This document shows, in pieces, positions 16,733 through 19,781 of a stretch of DNA of 19,781 nt. The position numbers were made by a program, and so were the translations under genes. The notes under the pieces were generated by a model. It ran no database searches, was not told the origin of the DNA, and saw only the letters and a program-made list of their open reading frames with translations. The stretch lies in the NCBI RefSeq assembly GCF_041595635.1, contig NZ_JBFHJW010000069.1, positions 1 through 19,781 of the forward strand. Direction: 5' to 3'. Each line of letters starts with the position of its first letter. Position 1 is the first letter of the stretch. This DNA is from Labilibaculum sp041595635 (GTDB taxonomy: Bacteria > Bacteroidota > Bacteroidia > Bacteroidales > Marinifilaceae).

Positions 16733-16750
16733 ACTACCCTTTGGGGTAGT
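16733..16750. promoter_or_regulatory. Candidate operator ACTACCC/GGGTAGT
   Basis: A perfect inverted repeat with 7-bp arms ACTACCC and GGGTAGT and a TTTG centre lies 52 bases before the start codon of the free-standing LuxR gene. A TAATTTTA box at 16773-16780 resembles the Bacteroidota -7 element (one mismatch), placing the repeat right where the upstream promoter element or an activator would sit. LuxR-type domains bind such dyads as dimers. As RNA it would be a tight hairpin but has no U-tract, so termination is unlikely. Confidence 0.5.
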
Positions 16751-16802
16751 ACATCGGATGTTGTTTAGGTTGTAATTTTACTTAGAGTTCTAAACGCCAC
16801 GT

Positions 16803-17000
16803 ATGCAAAATTCACAAAATTTAACCGATCGAGAATCGGAAATAATGCTCATGATTAAGGCAGGTTATTCAAATAAAAAAATATCACAAAAAACCAGCAT
16901 ATCATTGAACACCGTAAAATACCACCTGAAACGAATCTATAAAAAACTCCAGGTGCAAAATCGAGTGGAAGCTATTAATAAATTTAGCGCATTAAACTAA
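16803..17000 (+). CDS. Free-standing LuxR/GerE DNA-binding protein
   Basis: The 65-residue protein is only a LuxR-type helix-turn-helix, with no receiver, sensor or membrane segment, like Bacillus GerE in size. Core motifs are LTDRESEIM, NKKISQK, SLNTVKYHLKRIY and NRVEA. Aligned to the C-terminal domain of the TPR regulator just upstream, I count 28 identities in 57 positions, so the two may share a binding site. The codon after its stop leads, 11 bases later, to the OmpA-like gene, so it is the first gene of that operon and may regulate it, with the dyad at 16733-16750 as target. It may be activator, repressor or antagonist of the larger regulator; the sequence does not say. Confidence 0.82.
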   Translation: MQNSQNLTDRESEIMLMIKAGYSNKKISQKTSISLNTVKYHLKRIYKKLQVQNRVEAINKFSALN

Positions 17001-17011
17001 AATAGAAAATT

Positions 17012-18256
17012 ATGAAAACGAAATTATTCAGTTTACTTACAACTGCAATTTTCTTACTTAGTTTCTGTGTAAATGCACAGGAGGTTATTGATCCGAAAGA
17101 AGAAGCAGAAAAAGAAGGAACCACACGTGTCAACAAAAAAATTGACAAAGGTGTAGACAAGGGACTAGACAAAGTCGAGAAAGGAATTGGCAACCTTTTT
17201 GGCAAGAAGAAGAAAAAAAACAAAAAGAAGGAAGAACAGACCAAGGAAAATAATCAAGAGCAACAAGTACTTGATCAAGTCGAAAATGATACTGAGACTG
17301 ATCTAACACTTAATTGGGCAAAATACGATTTTGTTCCAGGTGATAAGGTAATTTTTGAGGACAACCTTGAGGGTGAAGAAAATGGAGAGTTTCCTTCACG
17401 ATGGGATTTAATGCGCGGAAATGCAGAAATCGCCGAATTTGGAAGCGAAACTGTAATAATGTTTCGTGACGGAGCCCCAACGGTTATGCCATATATGAAA
17501 AATGCTAAAGAAGATTACCTCCCCGACGTATTTACCATTGAATTTGATTTGTACTGTGGCACTGACAATTTTATCGCTTATTTATATGACCGAAAAAACC
17601 AGAAGTCTGGCAGCCCTACTGGTTATACAAGCTTCAATATTAAATATGACCGGATGGAATTTGGCACATCATCCAGCAGACATCCTGATGAAAAGAGCCT
17701 AAAAAAAAGAAGATGGATACATGTAGCGATTGCCTATACAAATGGAAAATTGAAAGGATACATGGACGAAACCCGAATGATAAATATTCCAAGATTAGAT
17801 TTCGACCCCAAAGGGCTTTCATTGCATAGTTACCATGCCCATAACGAAAATCTATACTACATTAAAAACATAAGGATTGCTGAAGGCGGCGTAAAATTTT
17901 ATGACCGAGTATTACAGGATGGAAAAATAATCGCCAACGGCATACGCTTCGATACAGGCAAAGCAACGCTTAAACCAGAATCGATGGGGATTATTAATGA
18001 AATAACAAAATTAATGCAGGATCATCCTGATCTTAAATTTGGAATAGAAGGACATACCGATAGTGATGGCAATGATACAAGCAACTTAAAACTTTCTGAC
18101 GAACGTGCAAAGACAGTTAAAAATACCATGGTAGGATTGGGTATTTCGGCTGATAGATTGAGTACAAAAGGAATGGGAGAAACAGTTCCAATGGATACTA
18201 ACGACACGCCTGAAGGAAAAGCTAATAATCGCAGGGTGGAATTTGTGAAAAAATGA
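17012..18256 (+). CDS. OmpA-domain envelope protein with beta-sandwich-like middle
   Basis: The 414-residue exported protein has a signal peptide ending near NAQ (residues 21-23) with no lipobox cysteine. Residues about 25-95 are charged, with a striking lysine block near 67-76 and glutamate/glutamine-rich flanks. Residues about 105-295 (FEDNLEGEENGEFPSRWD, then a beta-rich stretch with FTIEFDLYCG and WIHVAIAYTNGKLKGYMDE) read like a LamG/concanavalin-type sandwich. The C-terminal 305-414 is an OmpA peptidoglycan-binding domain: IRFDTGKATLKPES, GHTDSDG, LSDERAKTVKNTM and NNRRVEF. It probably sits in the periplasm attached to the cell wall. It shares an operon with a LuxR regulator and an ankyrin protein. 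The ligand of the middle domain is unknown. Confidence 0.85.
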   Translation: MKTKLFSLLTTAIFLLSFCVNAQEVIDPKEEAEKEGTTRVNKKIDKGVDKGLDKVEKGIGNLFGKKKKKNKKKEEQTKENNQEQQVLDQVENDTETDLTLNWAKYDFVPGDKVIFEDNLEGEENGEFPSRWDLMRGNAEIAEFGSETVIMFRDGAPTVMPYMKNAKEDYLPDVFTIEFDLYCGTDNFIAYLYDRKNQKSGSPTGYTSFNIKYDRMEFGTSSSRHPDEKSLKKRRWIHVAIAYTNGKLKGYMDETRMINIPRLDFDPKGLSLHSYHAHNENLYYIKNIRIAEGGVKFYDRVLQDGKIIANGIRFDTGKATLKPESMGIINEITKLMQDHPDLKFGIEGHTDSDGNDTSNLKLSDERAKTVKNTMVGLGISADRLSTKGMGETVPMDTNDTPEGKANNRRVEFVKK

Positions 18257-18328
18257 ATGCTAATTTAGGTGAGCTTGAACTCTGCCTATCGAATATCGGA
18301 GCAATGCGCGAAGAAAAAAAGTAACATT

Positions 18329-18352
18329 CCTGCTCTTTTGAGGGAAAGCAGG
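18329..18352. repeat. Small hairpin between ompA-like and ankyrin genes
   Basis: CCTGCT and AGCAGG can form a 6-bp stem with a 12-base loop, 31 bases before the ankyrin gene's start codon. There is no T-run after it. It could mark a processing site or nothing at all. Confidence 0.25.
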
Positions 18353-18382
18353 AAGATAAGAACAAACACAATACATACCAAA

Positions 18383-19093
18383 ATGAAATTCAATAAAAAT
18401 ATTACTACAACTCTTTTTGCGATGGTTATTTTAGTTGTATCTAATTACAACTTAATCGCACAAAACACCACCGAAACTCCGGAAATTATCAAAGTTACCC
18501 TTAAAACTGATGTGTCTGAAATTGAACAAGTAATTGCCAACGGAGCAGATATAAACCAACAAGATGACAAAGGCTACACCGCTTTAATCTGGGCTTGCTC
18601 GTACAGTTCGCGCAAGAATTACAGTGATGCAGCAAAATTATTAATATCAAAAGGTGCCAACATAAATATTCAGGCAAACGATGGAAATGCAGCTATTATT
18701 GAAGCTGCCGGAAGTTCTCCAGAAATATTTAACCTACTTATTGACAAAGGAGCTGATGTAAAAGTTAAGAAAAATGATGGTTCGGGGGCATTCTTCGATT
18801 GCCTGGCGACCTTAATAAACTACGGATTCGAATTCAACAATGACTATAAAAAAGTAATTGAGTTCCTGCTCGCCGAAGGTGCTAACGTTGACGATGCACC
18901 GGTTTCAGGTGATTTGAAGGGTTTCACTCCCTTGATTTTTGCCGCCCGTGACAATAAGCTTGAAATAGCAAAATTGTTAATAGAACACGGTGCTGATGTA
19001 AATGCAAGAAACACCTACGAACAAACTCCTTTATCAGTGGCTGAAGGAAAACCCGAAATGATAAATCTTTTAAAAACGAACGGAGCAAAATAA
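18383..19093 (+). CDS. Exported ankyrin-repeat protein
   Basis: The 236-residue protein starts with a signal peptide (MKFNKNITTTLFAMVILVV to IAQ, about 27 residues). About five ankyrin repeats follow, clearest as ADINQQDDKGYTALIWAC, ANINIQANDGNAAIIEAA, ADVKVKKNDGSGAFF, GFTPLIFAARDNKLEIAKLL and ADVNARNTYEQTPLSVA. I chose the ATG at 18383; the frame is open 38 codons further up to 18269, but only the internal start gives a normal signal peptide at the N-terminus. It should act in the periplasm as a protein-binding scaffold. It follows the OmpA-like gene by 126 bases, probably in the same operon. The partner is unknown; in other bacteria, periplasmic ankyrin proteins take part in oxidative defence or in binding envelope enzymes. 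Confidence 0.82.
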   Translation: MKFNKNITTTLFAMVILVVSNYNLIAQNTTETPEIIKVTLKTDVSEIEQVIANGADINQQDDKGYTALIWACSYSSRKNYSDAAKLLISKGANINIQANDGNAAIIEAAGSSPEIFNLLIDKGADVKVKKNDGSGAFFDCLATLINYGFEFNNDYKKVIEFLLAEGANVDDAPVSGDLKGFTPLIFAARDNKLEIAKLLIEHGADVNARNTYEQTPLSVAEGKPEMINLLKTNGAK

Positions 19094-19110
19094 CTTTAAA
19101 ATGTACAGAT

Positions 19111-19224
19111 ATGATTTATGCAATTGTACTACTTATCCTTTTAAGCCTGTTGATTATAGAACTTTACAACTCCCTTATTCGAAGAAAATATCCGTTTTTT
19201 GATACTACTAACTGGAATTGTTAA
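19111..19224 (+). CDS. Possible 37-aa membrane peptide
   Basis: The ORF begins 17 bases after the ankyrin stop and encodes one hydrophobic helix (MIYAIVLLILLSLLIIELYN) followed by a basic and aromatic tail (SLIRRKYPFFDTTNWNC). It fits between the ankyrin gene and the DUF3592 gene in the same direction. The start of LemA-family proteins is similar (hydrophobic helix, then YN-L-RR), so it might be a truncated LemA remnant. No homology can be tested here. It may be a real small protein or chance. Confidence 0.35.
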   Translation: MIYAIVLLILLSLLIIELYNSLIRRKYPFFDTTNWNC

Positions 19225-19248
19225 GGACTTAAACTTAAATACACGGAT

Positions 19249-19781
19249 ATGGACAAAAGAATAACACAAACTGAGCGAAGGCCAAAAAATAATAGTAAAA
19301 TGTTAGGCTTTATTTTTACCCTAACAGGTGGTCTTGTGTTTTATTTCTTTGGATTTCCTCCATTAAAATATGGATACGAATCAAAAAGCTGGCCCAAAAC
19401 CCAAGGAACCATCACCCAATCGGAAATAAGCAGTTGGATAAAAGACAGCAACTCCCAATACGATGCCCAGATTAATTACAGCTAAACCATTGACGGCAAA
19501 AACTACAACTCATCTAAAGTAAATACTGGTGGGGCTTATTCGGGAAGTAGTATGAATAAAGCAAAAGAAATTGTTGCGGAATACCCCATAGGAAAAACTG
19601 TCGATGTTTTTTACGATCCTGAAGTGTTGGATTCTGCTGCCCTGAAACCTGGAATTCCTGGGACAGATATTGTTATGGCAGCATTTTCGTTGCTGTTCTT
19701 ATTTGTTGGACTATCGGTACTTTTGGGCATAGTAAAGCCACAGCGAACTACTAATCAAAATCATACACACGGGCGAACCAA
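19249..19781 (+). pseudogene. DUF3592-type membrane protein with in-frame stop (3' end beyond window)
   Basis: From the ATG at 19249 the frame gives a basic start, a membrane helix (MLGFIFTLTGGLVFYFFGF), then SWPKTQGTITQSEI and YDAQINYS, and hits TAA at 19483-19485. The same frame then continues open to the window end: TIDGKNYNSSKVNTGG, KEIVAEYPIGKTVDVFYDPE, LKPG, and a second membrane helix (FSLLFLFVGLSVLLGIV). The WPKTQGTI, Y-Y-IDGK, YPIGKTVDVFYDP and LKPG blocks are the hallmark of DUF3592 proteins, so the two halves belong to one gene. A tyrosine codon (TAC or TAT) changed to TAA would explain the break. It is either a pseudogene, a sequence error, or a read-through stop. Function of the family is unknown. 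Confidence 0.75.

Noticed and set aside
18269..18382. N-terminal extension of the ankyrin gene
   Set aside because: The frame is open, but the extension puts 38 charged residues before the signal peptide; the ATG at 18383 is the sensible start.
1..19781. tRNA, rRNA, CRISPR or intact transposon
   Set aside because: Looked for across the window; no cloverleaf, regularly spaced direct repeats or transposase was recognised by eye.

Overview
This AT-rich window most likely comes from the Bacteroidota, probably a free-living relative of the Marinilabiliales or Marinifilaceae. That is inferred from gene style: a TPR-membrane-LuxR hybrid regulator, a secreted OmpA-like protein, starts without strong Shine-Dalgarno sequences, and promoter-like TAnnTTTG boxes. 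No rRNA, tRNA, CRISPR array or intact mobile element is visible.

Left part (1-2415): about 475 bp holds no credible ORF but carries a promoter-like pair and a strong rho-independent terminator, together suggesting an untranslated small RNA. An M20-family metallohydrolase follows on the minus strand. The next 630 bp has no intact gene but contains a decayed HipB-type (XRE) regulator with one in-frame stop, with its candidate palindromic operator still in place.

Purine block (2416-7693, minus strand): xdhA (2Fe-2S/FAD), xdhB (molybdopterin), xdhC (cofactor insertion) and guaD form a compact operon that would turn guanine into xanthine and oxidise hypoxanthine and xanthine to urate. Xanthine-recognition residues (Glu230, Arg308, Phe342, Glu710) are present in XdhB. 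No urate-degrading genes are in the window.

Middle (7694-9297): a tetR gene broken by at least two frame changes lies before a DoxX-like membrane protein. Two copies of a CTAAAC-N4-GTTTAG operator flank the relic, one before each start. A Ni/Zn-type glyoxalase I gene faces doxX tail to tail.

SbcCD (9542-14422, minus strand): complete sbcD and sbcC genes with nuclease ligands, Walker A/B and a CxxC zinc hook. A perfect inverted repeat with 14-bp arms lies just upstream of sbcD.

Right part (14766-19781, plus strand): a 601-aa TPR/transmembrane/LuxR regulator, then an apparent operon of a 65-aa free-standing LuxR DNA-binding domain, an OmpA-domain protein with a beta-sandwich-like middle, an exported ankyrin-repeat protein, a possible 37-aa membrane peptide and a DUF3592-type membrane protein interrupted by a TAA codon. 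A perfect ACTACCC/GGGTAGT inverted repeat lies before this operon. It looks like an envelope-sensing or envelope-maintenance module and is the least familiar unit here.
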